Source of the DNA: Elusimicrobiota bacterium
Lineage (GTDB): Bacteria > Elusimicrobiota > Elusimicrobia > Elusimicrobiales > Elusimicrobiaceae
Assembly: GCA_031259485.1 (NCBI GenBank)
Contig: JAIRLH010000055.1
Location: 1 to 7,844 of the forward strand
DNA length: 7,844 bases
Direction: 5' to 3'
This document shows, piece after piece, positions 1-5,656 of this stretch; within the stretch, counting starts at the first letter, position 1; every line of letters starts with the position of its first letter. The position numbers and the translations under genes are program-made. The notes below the pieces were generated by a model. It saw nothing but the letters and a program-made list of their open reading frames with translations, did no database searches and was not told the DNA's origin.

Positions 1-920
1 GTCATACGCTCCAAAATTTCCATGGATTCTTCGGGCTTGGCAAGCCACACAAGCTCCACCTTGTTAAACTGATGATTGCGGATAAGCCCGCGCGTATCCT
101 TGCCGTAGGCGCCGGCCTCCTTGCGAAAGCACGGCGTATAGGCGCAGAAAGCTTTGGGCAAATCTTTGGCGGACAGCACTTCTCCGCCGTGCAGGTTGGT
201 TAAAGGTATTTCTGCGGTGGAAATCAAATACTGGTCGCCCTCGCCGTCAATGTGGTACATGTCTTCCTTAAATTTTGGCAATTGCCCTGTGCCAAAAAGC
301 GCGGAAGCGTTTACTATCGCGGGCGGCATAAATTCCCTGTAGCCTTTTTTGGCGTGCATATCAAGCATGAAGTTGATTATGCTGCGTTCCAGTTTTGCGC
401 CGTCGCCGCGCAGCAATGCGAAGCGGCTGCCCGAAAGTTTCGCGGCCCTCTCAAAGTCCAGTATGCCCAGCGCCTCGCCGATTTCATGGTGGTCTTTTGG
501 TTTAAAATTAAACTGCGGCAGCGGTAAGGTATTTTCTTTGATTACTTTATTATCTTTCTCATCGCGGCCGGCGGGTACGGAAGCATCCGGCAGGTTTGGG
601 ATAGTGGACAGCAGGCCGTCAATTTCTTTTTTGAGCGCGGCGGTTTGCTCCTCTTTTACGGCCATGGTTTCTTTGAGCGCATTGGCTTCTTTCATAGCTT
701 CTTCCGCGGCAACGGGGCCTTCCTTTGCGCGCAGCAGGCCTATTTTTTTGGCCAGATCATTGCGTTTGGCGCGCAGGATTTCAACTTCCGCCAGCGCGGT
801 TTTATAATTTTGATTAAGTGCAAGCGCTTTATCGGCCAGCTGCGCCAGATTTGCATTGCGCGCGGACAAACGGATTTTTGTCTCCCGAGGGTCTGCTGTA
901 AGTATTTTTAAGTCTATCAT
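1..920 (-). CDS. serS: Seryl-tRNA synthetase, 3' end cut by window edge
   Basis: Class II aminoacyl-tRNA synthetase that charges tRNA-Ser (and tRNA-Sec) with serine in the cytoplasm. The first 306 codons are present; the family is usually about 420-430 residues, so the C-terminal catalytic part (motif 3) lies outside the window. The N-terminus (MIDLKILTADPRETKIRLSA) and a charged helical stretch at about residues 30-105 match the SerRS tRNA-binding coiled-coil arm. TAEIPLT at residues 235-241 is the serine/ATP pocket signature. It is followed by a motif 2 region (about 262-290) containing FRKEAGAYGKDTRGLIR and then NHQFNKVELV, which is diagnostic. The ATG at 918-920 is chosen because AGGAG lies 7 bases upstream and the codon overlaps the TGA of the preceding gene (ATGA), suggesting translational coupling. 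It is the third gene of the minus-strand operon. Identification is very secure. Confidence 0.97.
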   Translation of the reverse strand, partial: MIDLKILTADPRETKIRLSARNANLAQLADKALALNQNYKTALAEVEILRAKRNDLAKKIGLLRAKEGPVAAEEAMKEANALKETMAVKEEQTAALKKEIDGLLSTIPNLPDASVPAGRDEKDNKVIKENTLPLPQFNFKPKDHHEIGEALGILDFERAAKLSGSRFALLRGDGAKLERSIINFMLDMHAKKGYREFMPPAIVNASALFGTGQLPKFKEDMYHIDGEGDQYLISTAEIPLTNLHGGEVLSAKDLPKAFCAYTPCFRKEAGAYGKDTRGLIRNHQFNKVELVWLAKPEESMEILERM

Positions 921-1162
921 AGGGCTTCTCCTGCGGCTAAATCATTAATGGAATAAGGTTTCGGGAAATATTTTTTATAAGAGCTTGTTTTATCTTTACT
1001 TTCATAAACAACATAGGCCGCGGCCGTCTCCGTGTCAACGGGGACAAAGGAAGTCTGCCGCACGTAAAACACCGCGCCAAGCACAAAAGCCGCCGCCGCA
1101 ACAAGCCAAAACACGGGCGAACCGCCCCTTATATCCGCGCGGCGCAGGAATTCTTCTTTCAC
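917..1162 (-). CDS. Small single-pass membrane protein of unknown function
   Basis: I do not recognise this 81-residue protein. A short charged N-terminus (MKEEFLRRADIRGG) leads into one hydrophobic segment at about residues 16-34 (VFWLVAAAAFVLGAVFYV), then a polar tail of about 47 residues containing KDKTSSYKKYFPKPYS. Arginines before the hydrophobic segment predict the N-terminus inside and the tail outside the cytoplasmic membrane. There are no cysteines or catalytic signatures. The start is GTG, supported by AAGGAAG 5 bases upstream and by overlap with the lipoprotein stop codon (GTGA). Its own TGA overlaps the serS ATG. Tight packing between two genes supports a real gene. A role alongside the lipoprotein in the envelope is inferred from position only. 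Confidence 0.72.
   Translation of the reverse strand: MKEEFLRRADIRGGSPVFWLVAAAAFVLGAVFYVRQTSFVPVDTETAAAYVVYESKDKTSSYKKYFPKPYSINDLAAGEAL
928..932 (-). promoter_or_regulatory. Ribosome binding site of serS
   Basis: AGGAG on the minus strand, 7 bases before the serS ATG and inside the end of the upstream small gene. It fixes the start codon and shows that serS can be initiated independently as well as by coupling. Confidence 0.75.
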
Positions 1163-1833
1163 TTTTTCTTCCTTGCTGCGCGCACGCGGGAGTCAAAGCT
1201 TTTTATAAGCGCCTTCGCGATAGAGGAAACGGCATCCAGCCCGCTTACGCCCTCCGTGGTGTCGTCGCCCACCCATACGATTTCAGCCGTGTTTACGTCA
1301 ACCATTTTTGCCACAACGCCGACTTGCGCGTAAATAGTGTATTCATAGGGATAGACGCTGCGCTCCCGACGCTCCTGCATGCCGGCATAGGAAGGTTTTA
1401 TTATGGTTTCGCCCTCCGGCGTTTTGACGATTTCGTTACGGAAAACCGGCTCGCTCGTATTTACCCTGTTGATATTATAGGCCAGCTTCTTCTGCTCGGG
1501 CAAATAGGAGGTTATGCTGCCCAGCAGCAACACATCCACGCCCAGCACTTTGCCGATTTTACGCGTAAGGTCGGGCGACAAATAAGAATCCGCGCCAAGG
1601 TTCTGCTCTCCCAGCACCTGTTCTATTTTGGCCCGTTCTACTACGGTATAGCCGTATTTAAGAAGGTTTTCGGCAAAAAGATTTTCGGCCCCGTCAAAGG
1701 CATTGTTCGGGGAGGAGAAGGCTAAAATCCCGATTCTCTGAAGCTTATTGAAATCATAAGCCCTGCTTATATAGGTTCTAGGCGCGCAGCCAAATGCCAG
1801 CGCAAAAACTAAAAGGAGGTATAATTTCGTCAT
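1159..1833 (-). CDS. CsgG-family outer-membrane/periplasmic lipoprotein
   Basis: Predicted 224-residue lipoprotein. The N-terminus MTKLYLLLVFALAFGC is a short signal peptide with a lipobox-like AFGC, making Cys16 the probable lipidated residue; Phe at -2 and Ala at -3 are somewhat atypical. The mature part resembles the CsgG/curli-assembly-type fold: a first strand RIGILAFSS (about 33-41), GYTVVERAKIEQVLGEQNLG (about 61-80), a KIGKVLGVDVLLLGSITSY block (about 92-110), and a late strand region VGVVAKMVDVNTAEIVWVGDDTTEG. CsgG itself forms an export pore, but many relatives of this size are uncharacterised envelope lipoproteins, so no substrate is assigned. The ATG at 1831-1833 is chosen because the signal peptide begins there; the frame stays open upstream only antisense to kdsC. 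There is no Shine-Dalgarno sequence, and a TATAAT box sits 6 bases upstream. It is first in the operon with the small membrane protein and serS. Confidence 0.8.
   Translation of the reverse strand: MTKLYLLLVFALAFGCAPRTYISRAYDFNKLQRIGILAFSSPNNAFDGAENLFAENLLKYGYTVVERAKIEQVLGEQNLGADSYLSPDLTRKIGKVLGVDVLLLGSITSYLPEQKKLAYNINRVNTSEPVFRNEIVKTPEGETIIKPSYAGMQERRERSVYPYEYTIYAQVGVVAKMVDVNTAEIVWVGDDTTEGVSGLDAVSSIAKALIKSFDSRVRAARKKK
1168..1174 (-). promoter_or_regulatory. Ribosome binding site deciding a GTG start
   Basis: AAGGAAG on the minus strand, 5 bases before the GTG of the small membrane protein. It lies inside the end of the lipoprotein gene and is the main reason for accepting the non-ATG start. 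Confidence 0.65.
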
Positions 1834-1855
1834 ATTACTATTATATAATATACCT
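1834..1855. promoter_or_regulatory. Divergent promoter with overlapping mirror-image -10 boxes
   Basis: This 22-base AT-rich spacer separates the two divergent operons. TATAAT is present on the plus strand at 1844-1849 and on the minus strand at 1845-1840. Each lies 6 bases from the start codon it faces (kdsC ATG at 1856; lipoprotein ATG at 1833). With normal promoter geometry both transcripts would start at or next to the A of the ATG. Neither gene has a Shine-Dalgarno sequence, in agreement with leaderless mRNAs. No good -35 hexamer is visible on either side. Because the two boxes overlap, polymerase probably cannot occupy both at once, so the operons may compete. The boxes are seen directly; the start sites and competition are inferred. 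Confidence 0.6.
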
Positions 1856-2482
1856 ATGGCAACTAAGCGAGTAAAATATACGCCCGCCGTTTTGGCGCGC
1901 GCAAGGAAAATAAAACTGGTTTTGACTGACGTTGACGGCGTTCTGACCGACTCAAGCATGAATTTCTTTACCACGCCTGACGGTAAAACCGTCGAAATAA
2001 AAAAATTCAGCGCGTATGACGGCATTGCTTTCCACATGCTAAGGGACTCGGGGATACAGACAGGCATAATCACCGGCGGCAACGCGCCGGCAACAGCGCA
2101 CCGCGCCCATTCGCTGGGCATGGATTTTTTATATTACAACTTTCTCTCAAAAAAACCGCCGCTGGAACATATACTGCTGAAAACCGGCCTCAAAGCGCAG
2201 CAGGTGGCCTATATCGGCGACGATCTTATTGATATTCCGATACTTTTGCGCGCAGGCCTGGCCTGCGCCGTCAAAAACGCGAGAGAGGAAGTCAAACAAA
2301 TCTGCCATTATACCACCGCGGCGGAAAGCGGGCAGGGCGTCTTTCGCGAGGTGGCGGAGCTTGTGCTGCGCGCGCAGGGCTTTTGGGACGAAGTTTTGGC
2401 CAAGGCCCGAGCGGGTAAAATCGGCCTGAGCCGCAAAAAAACGCCTGTGCTGATAGATTTCAAAACATGGGGGCTTGAGTAA
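1856..2482 (+). CDS. kdsC: 3-deoxy-D-manno-octulosonate 8-phosphate phosphatase (KdsC)
   Basis: Cytoplasmic HAD-superfamily phosphatase that hydrolyses Kdo-8-phosphate to Kdo, the step before CMP-Kdo formation in lipopolysaccharide core synthesis. HAD motif I is DVDGVLTD at 25-32 (Asp25 nucleophile, Asp27 general acid/base). Motif II is the Thr in GIITGG (Thr73). The motif III lysine is probably Lys100, and motif IV is GDDLID at 121-126. The C-terminal ESGQGVFRE followed by ELVLRAQG matches the KdsC tail that closes over the active site, separating it from generic HAD proteins. The 208-residue length is slightly above the usual 170-190 because of an extra C-terminal stretch of about 30 residues. 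There is no cap domain, as expected for this tetrameric class. The first ATG is chosen although it lacks a ribosome binding site (see the divergent promoter). First gene of the plus-strand operon. Confidence 0.93.
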   Translation: MATKRVKYTPAVLARARKIKLVLTDVDGVLTDSSMNFFTTPDGKTVEIKKFSAYDGIAFHMLRDSGIQTGIITGGNAPATAHRAHSLGMDFLYYNFLSKKPPLEHILLKTGLKAQQVAYIGDDLIDIPILLRAGLACAVKNAREEVKQICHYTTAAESGQGVFREVAELVLRAQGFWDEVLAKARAGKIGLSRKKTPVLIDFKTWGLE

Positions 2483-2483
2483 A

Positions 2484-3530
2484 ATGCCGCTGCCGCAGAT
2501 AATATCGCTTACTGTAATAATAATGATGGCATTATTCCTGCCTTTTCTGGTGCATAAGATAGAGGAGCAGCTGGAAATTTTTCTGTTTATCCTCGGCGTC
2601 GCGGCCGTAAGCATTACCGGCGTATGGAGCGCGCACCTCGTGTTGGAAGCGGCACTTGAGCCGATTAATATTTCGCTGGCTGTGTTGGTAATGGGGCTGT
2701 TGTTCAGGGTTCTGCGCAAGCAAATCAACGCTTTTATTGAATCGGTTGAGCGCAAAGCCGGCCTTAAGCCGGCGATATTTTGTTTTATACTTGCGCTTGC
2801 ATTGCTTTCAAGCGTGATAACGGCCATAATAGCCGCGCTGGTATTGTGCGAGATTGTAGCGACGCTCAAACTCTCCCGCCGCAATACGGTCTGGGTAATA
2901 ATCATGGGCTGCTTTGCGATAGGTTTGGGCGCGGTGCTTACGCCGCTTGGGGAGCCGCTTTCAACTATCGTCACCTCCAAACTTTCCGGCGCGCCGCACA
3001 ACGCCGGGTTCTTTTACCTCATGCGGCTTTTATGGATTTTTGTAGTGCCGGGCGTTTTGTTATTTTCCGCCGCGGCCGCGCATATAAAAGACGGGCAGAA
3101 TACAACGGAAGTTCTTTTGGAGAATGAAAGCATAAAACAAATAATAATCCGCGCGGCAAAAGTCTTTTTGTTTGTCGCGGCTTTGGTATTGTTCGGCAAG
3201 GGGCTAACTCCTCTGGCGGAAATTACTATTATGAGGCTGCCCGCGTGGGCGTTGTACTGGGCCAACAGTATATCGGCTATTTTGGACAACGCTACGCTTG
3301 CCGCAGCCGAAATCGTGCCCGCGATGACAAAGAAGCAGATAGAATTCCTGCTGATGGCTTTGATAGTTTCGGGCGGGTTTTTGATACCCGGGAATATACC
3401 AAATATCATCTGCGCGTCCAAATTTAAAATTAAAAGCAAGGAGTGGGCTAAAGCCGCGTTGCCGCTGGGAGCGGCGGTAATGCTGGTTTACTTTATTATT
3501 CTGAATTTTATGCCCGTATCCAAAGCATGA
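2484..3530 (+). CDS. DUF1646-family predicted cation transporter
   Basis: Polytopic inner-membrane protein of 348 residues with about ten hydrophobic segments. It resembles the DUF1646 family, annotated as predicted cation transporters within the ion transporter (ArsB/NhaD-like) superfamily. Supporting motifs are SSVITAIIAAL (about 109-119) and LTPLGEP (about 152-158), a broken-helix motif typical of this superfamily, then LDNATLAAAEIVPAM (about 267-281) and GNIPNII followed by KEWAKAALPLG near the C-terminus. The transported ion is not established; sodium or proton antiport is only a superfamily-based guess. A TTG at 2475 would add three residues, but a G-run (2469-2473) would sit almost on top of it. 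The ATG at 2484 is 10 bases from that run and one base past the kdsC stop, so it is preferred. Its 3' end overlaps the next gene by ATGA. Confidence 0.78.
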   Translation: MPLPQIISLTVIIMMALFLPFLVHKIEEQLEIFLFILGVAAVSITGVWSAHLVLEAALEPINISLAVLVMGLLFRVLRKQINAFIESVERKAGLKPAIFCFILALALLSSVITAIIAALVLCEIVATLKLSRRNTVWVIIMGCFAIGLGAVLTPLGEPLSTIVTSKLSGAPHNAGFFYLMRLLWIFVVPGVLLFSAAAAHIKDGQNTTEVLLENESIKQIIIRAAKVFLFVAALVLFGKGLTPLAEITIMRLPAWALYWANSISAILDNATLAAAEIVPAMTKKQIEFLLMALIVSGGFLIPGNIPNIICASKFKIKSKEWAKAALPLGAAVMLVYFIILNFMPVSKA

Positions 3531-4168
3531 TAACGCTTAACGAAGTTTTATTACGGCTTTTTATTTCCGTGGTATTGGGCGGATTGATAGGGATTGAACG
3601 CCGCTACCACGATAAACCCGCCGGTTTCATGACCAATACGCTCATCTGCATAGGCTCAACCGTGTTTGCTTTATGCTCTGTGTATTCGGCCTCCGTCTCG
3701 GGCGGAGATCCGGCGCGTATCGCCGCGCAGGTGGTGGCGGGCGTGGGTTTTTTAGGGGCCGGCAGCATACTGAGGGAAGGCAATAAAATATCAGGCCTTA
3801 CCACGGCGGCCAGCATATGGGTTGTAGCGGCTATAGGCGTGGCGATAGGGCTGGGCAATTTTGTTTTGGCGGCTTCGGCCACTTTGGCCGTGCTGGTACT
3901 GCAGTTTGTGGTGCGTAAAATTATGGACGCATTTGACCATGTGCGCCTTTTTGAAACAATCACCATTAAGTGCGAGCCAGACTGGAGCGTGGTGGAAAAA
4001 ATAAATTCCACCATAACCAGGCACAAGGCGGATATAATAAAAGAGGAGGTTTTCAAGGACGAGGGCCTTTTTATAGTGAAACTGGTTGTAAATATGTCCT
4101 CAAGGACTTTCTCTTCAACCTTCAGGGAGCTGCTTGCCCTGAAGGAAATTAAATTTCTGGATAAATAA
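3527..4168 (+). CDS. MgtC/SapB-family membrane protein
   Basis: Inner-membrane protein of 213 residues. The N-terminal MgtC domain is clear: GGLIGIERR at 18-26, then NTLICIGSTVFAL at 37-49, the signature DPARIAAQVVAGVGFLGAGSI at about 61-81, and the segment GLTTAASIWVVAAIGVAIG followed by a fourth hydrophobic stretch ending near residue 130. The remaining 80 or so residues form a soluble, probably ACT-like domain (FETITIKCEPDWSVVEK onward), as in many MgtC/SapB proteins. MgtC in Salmonella inhibits the F-type ATPase and affects growth at low magnesium and in macrophages; chromosomal homologues in non-pathogens are mostly unstudied, so no magnesium role is asserted. The ATG overlaps the stop of the transporter gene and there is no evident ribosome binding site, which implies translational coupling. 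Pairing with a cation transporter suggests a shared ionic role (inference). Confidence 0.9.
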   Translation: MITLNEVLLRLFISVVLGGLIGIERRYHDKPAGFMTNTLICIGSTVFALCSVYSASVSGGDPARIAAQVVAGVGFLGAGSILREGNKISGLTTAASIWVVAAIGVAIGLGNFVLAASATLAVLVLQFVVRKIMDAFDHVRLFETITIKCEPDWSVVEKINSTITRHKADIIKEEVFKDEGLFIVKLVVNMSSRTFSSTFRELLALKEIKFLDK

Positions 4169-4170
4169 AT

Positions 4171-5295
4171 ATGAACGCAAAAAATATACCTTTGTTTAAT
4201 CTTAAAGAGCAGCATGAAAGCCTTAAGACGGAGCTTAATAACGCCGCATTGGAAGCCTTAAATTCCATGCAGTGGCTGCTGGGCCCCAAAACCAAAGCCT
4301 TTGAGGCGGATTTTGCCAAACTTCTGGGCGCAAAGCACTGCGTGGCGTGTTCATCCGGCGCGAGCGCGATACAAATAGCCCTCCTGGCCGCGGGCATAGG
4401 AAGGGGTGACGAAGTTATTACCACGCCTTTTACCTTCGTGGCGACAACCACTTCTATCTCGCTCACCGGCGCGGATTTTGTTTTTGCCGATATTGACCCG
4501 CATACCTACAATCTTGACCCTGAGCGGATAGAAAGCAAAATCACCAAAAAAACCAAAGCAATTTTACCCGTGCATTTGTTCGGCTATCCGGCCAATATGC
4601 CCGAGATACTTAAAATCGCCGCAAAGCATAATCTTAAGGTTATTGAAGACTGCGCGCAAAGCCACCTTGCGCAGTGCGACGGCGTTTTTACCGGCTGTCT
4701 GGGCGACGCGGGGGCTTTCAGTTTTTATCCAAGCAAAAATTTAGGCGCATGCGGAGACGCGGGCGCGATAATTACCAATAATAAATTTATTGCCGACGCC
4801 TGCGAAAGTCTGCGCCACAGCGGCCGCAGCGCGGGCAAGGCTTATGAATACGACCGCGAAGGCTCCACCCTGCGTATGCATGAAATACAGGCCGCGTTGC
4901 TGGGCGTCAAACTGCCGCATCTGCAAAAATGGACGGAAAACCGCCGCGCCGTCGCCGCCTTGTACCGTAAGGAGCTTAAGGATGTTCCGCAGGTTAAACT
5001 GCCGCCGGCCGAAAGCGCTGGCTGGAGCCAGAGTTATTATGTTTTCACGCTGCGCGTCAAAGACCGCGACGCTTTGGCCGCGCACCTTAAGGCCAACAAT
5101 ATCGGCAATGCGATTTACTATCCCGTACCGCTTTACAAACAGCCGTGTTATGCTAATTTGAAAATAAATCCTGCCGATTATCCGCATACGGAATATGCGG
5201 CCAAAGAAGTGCTTTCAATACCGATGTATCCGGAACTTTCAGCCGAAGACGTCAAGATTGTCTGCGATGTGATAAAGGACTTTTACGGCAGATAA
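4171..5295 (+). CDS. DegT/DnrJ/EryC1/StrS-family PLP aminotransferase
   Basis: Cytoplasmic PLP enzyme of 374 residues, a normal length for the family that transaminates nucleotide-linked keto- or aldehydo-sugars. Visible features are the N-terminal PLFNLKEQHESL, GPKTKAFEADFAKLLGAKHCVACSSGASA (phosphate-binding Ser/Gly region, 38-66), TPFTFVATTTSI, DIDPHTYNLDP, PVHLFGYPANM, EDCAQSH (Asp160 and Gln163 contact the PLP ring), and FSFYPSKNLG with Lys189 as the Schiff-base lysine. RMHEIQAALLG (235-245) is the conserved segment near the dimer interface. The usual G-x-N-x-R before it reads GSTLR, with Thr233 in place of the Asn that commonly contacts PLP phosphate from the partner subunit. Substrate cannot be read from sequence. 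Location in the kdsC operon raises the possibility of a KdnA-type Kdo8N transaminase. It starts two bases after the mgtC-type stop, without a clear ribosome binding site. Confidence 0.88.
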   Translation: MNAKNIPLFNLKEQHESLKTELNNAALEALNSMQWLLGPKTKAFEADFAKLLGAKHCVACSSGASAIQIALLAAGIGRGDEVITTPFTFVATTTSISLTGADFVFADIDPHTYNLDPERIESKITKKTKAILPVHLFGYPANMPEILKIAAKHNLKVIEDCAQSHLAQCDGVFTGCLGDAGAFSFYPSKNLGACGDAGAIITNNKFIADACESLRHSGRSAGKAYEYDREGSTLRMHEIQAALLGVKLPHLQKWTENRRAVAALYRKELKDVPQVKLPPAESAGWSQSYYVFTLRVKDRDALAAHLKANNIGNAIYYPVPLYKQPCYANLKINPADYPHTEYAAKEVLSIPMYPELSAEDVKIVCDVIKDFYGR

Positions 5296-5334
5296 AATAT
5301 AATACTTTTCATCATATTTGCGCCCTTTCATTTG

Positions 5335-5343
5335 TGTTATAAA
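5335..5343 (+). promoter_or_regulatory. Possible extended -10 promoter in the gap before glyA
   Basis: TGTTATAAA fits an extended -10 element (TGn followed by TATAAA). TTGCGC at 5318-5323 is a -35-like hexamer but is only 14 bases upstream, too close to be convincing. It has the same TGn-TATAa form as the better glyA -10 downstream. A transcript from here would begin near 5350 and run through the potentially structured segment 5413-5549. The surroundings are very AT-rich, so chance matches are easy. Confidence 0.35.
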
Positions 5344-5412
5344 ATATTATCTTATTTTTTATGTATTATCTTGCCATAAAATACGAAGGCGGCAATATAA
5401 TAAAAAATAAAA

Positions 5413-5549
5413 GACGTTCTTTTTGGCCGCTGGTCTCTAATTCCGCTTACGAAAGAAGAGGCTTACATGTTCTGGCCAAACTAACAGATCGCCAATTTTT
5501 GGGGAAGCGCGCTAATCTTTCGGTCCTAAAGCGTATGTTATAGAGCGTC
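5413..5549 (+). ncRNA. Candidate structured RNA (leader or small RNA), unproven
   Basis: The segment can form a three-way junction. P1 pairs GACGTTCT (5413-5420) with AGAGCGTC (5542-5549), 8 base pairs with one G-U. P2 pairs TTTGGCC (5422-5428) with GGCCAAA (5474-5480), 7 perfect pairs; inside it is a hairpin GGTCTCT/AGAGGCT (5432-5438 with 5457-5463) topped by TTC/GAA. P3 pairs TAACA (5482-5486) with TGTTA (5536-5540), with CGC/GCG further in. P1 and P2, and P2 and P3, are separated by a single base, as in real junctions. It matches no riboswitch class I know (glycine, THF, ZTP/pfl, SAM). Helices of this length arise by chance in 140 bases, so covariation is needed. Confidence 0.3.
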
Positions 5550-5583
5550 CATGTAGCGATGAATATTTTCTTTCTAAATAATT

Positions 5584-5598
5584 GCAAACCGCGTTTAC
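5584..5598. promoter_or_regulatory. Inverted repeat at the glyA -35 position, possible operator
   Basis: GCAAAC-CGC-GTTTAC is an inverted repeat with 5 of 6 positions matching. It covers the place where a -35 box would lie (about 5587-5592) relative to the glyA -10. The overlapping pair GCAAA (5584-5588) and TTTGC (5599-5603) forms a second dyad. The half-site resembles LacI/GalR-type sites such as the PurR box, which controls glyA in E. coli, but the spacing is 3 bases longer. A site here would let a repressor block, or an activator assist, a promoter that lacks a good -35. Confidence 0.3.
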
Positions 5599-5606
5599 TT
5601 TGCGTT

Positions 5607-5615
5607 TGATATAAT
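5607..5615 (+). promoter_or_regulatory. Extended -10 promoter of glyA
   Basis: TGATATAAT is a perfect TATAAT (5610-5615) with an upstream TGn, the extended -10 form that can work without a strong -35. No good -35 hexamer is seen at the right spacing. The expected start near 5622 leaves a leader of about 35 bases carrying the glyA ribosome binding site. Confidence 0.6.
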
Positions 5616-5645
5616 TAATGTATGGCAGTTTAAAAATTTCTTTGC

Positions 5646-5651
5646 AAGGAG
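5646..5651 (+). promoter_or_regulatory. Ribosome binding site of glyA
   Basis: AAGGAG lies 5 bases before the ATG at 5657. It selects this start over the in-frame ATG at 5618, which lies at or before the predicted transcription start. Confidence 0.85.
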
Positions 5652-5656
5652 TTTTT

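Larger units (their letters stand above)
5296..5656. other. 361-base intergenic region between the aminotransferase and glyA
   Basis: This is the only long gene-free stretch. The left part (5296-5412) is AT-rich, with TATAAT at 5298-5303 and a weak TTGCC/GGCAA inverted repeat near 5371-5394. The middle (5413-5549) is less AT-rich and contains nested complementary segments. The right part has the glyA promoter and a dyad. No recognisable intrinsic terminator (GC hairpin plus T-run) follows the aminotransferase gene. A 60-codon open frame at 5361-5543 has no ribosome binding site and a composition unlike neighbouring proteins, so it is not called as a gene. No tRNA, known riboswitch or mobile element was recognised. 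Confidence 0.7.

Noticed and set aside
1813..1820. AAGGAGGT on the plus strand ahead of kdsC, a perfect Shine-Dalgarno match
   Set aside because: It lies 35 bases before the kdsC ATG with no usable in-frame start at normal distance, and it is simply the complement of Tyr-Leu-Leu codons in the lipoprotein signal peptide.
1834..2121. Upstream extension of the CsgG-like lipoprotein frame by 96 codons
   Set aside because: It runs antisense through the 5' end of kdsC, and the signal peptide and lipobox begin exactly at the ATG at 1831-1833, so the extension is only an open frame.
2147..3001. Long minus-strand open frame across kdsC and the transporter gene
   Set aside because: It is antisense to two genes with clear family motifs and its product shows no coherent domain.
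4741..5187. Minus-strand open frame within the aminotransferase gene
   Set aside because: It is a shadow of the GC-biased codons of a well-supported gene on the opposite strand.
5361..5543. 60-codon open frame in the gap before glyA
   Set aside because: It has no ribosome binding site, no recognisable domain, and a random-looking basic composition. It coincides largely with the possible structured RNA.
5413..5549. Known riboswitch (glycine, THF, ZTP/pfl, SAM) controlling glyA
   Set aside because: None of the conserved core sequences I know for these classes is visible.
5618..5656. Earlier ATG start for glyA
   Set aside because: It would add 13 unconserved residues, lacks a ribosome binding site, and lies at or before the predicted transcription start; the ATG at 5657 has AAGGAG 5 bases upstream.
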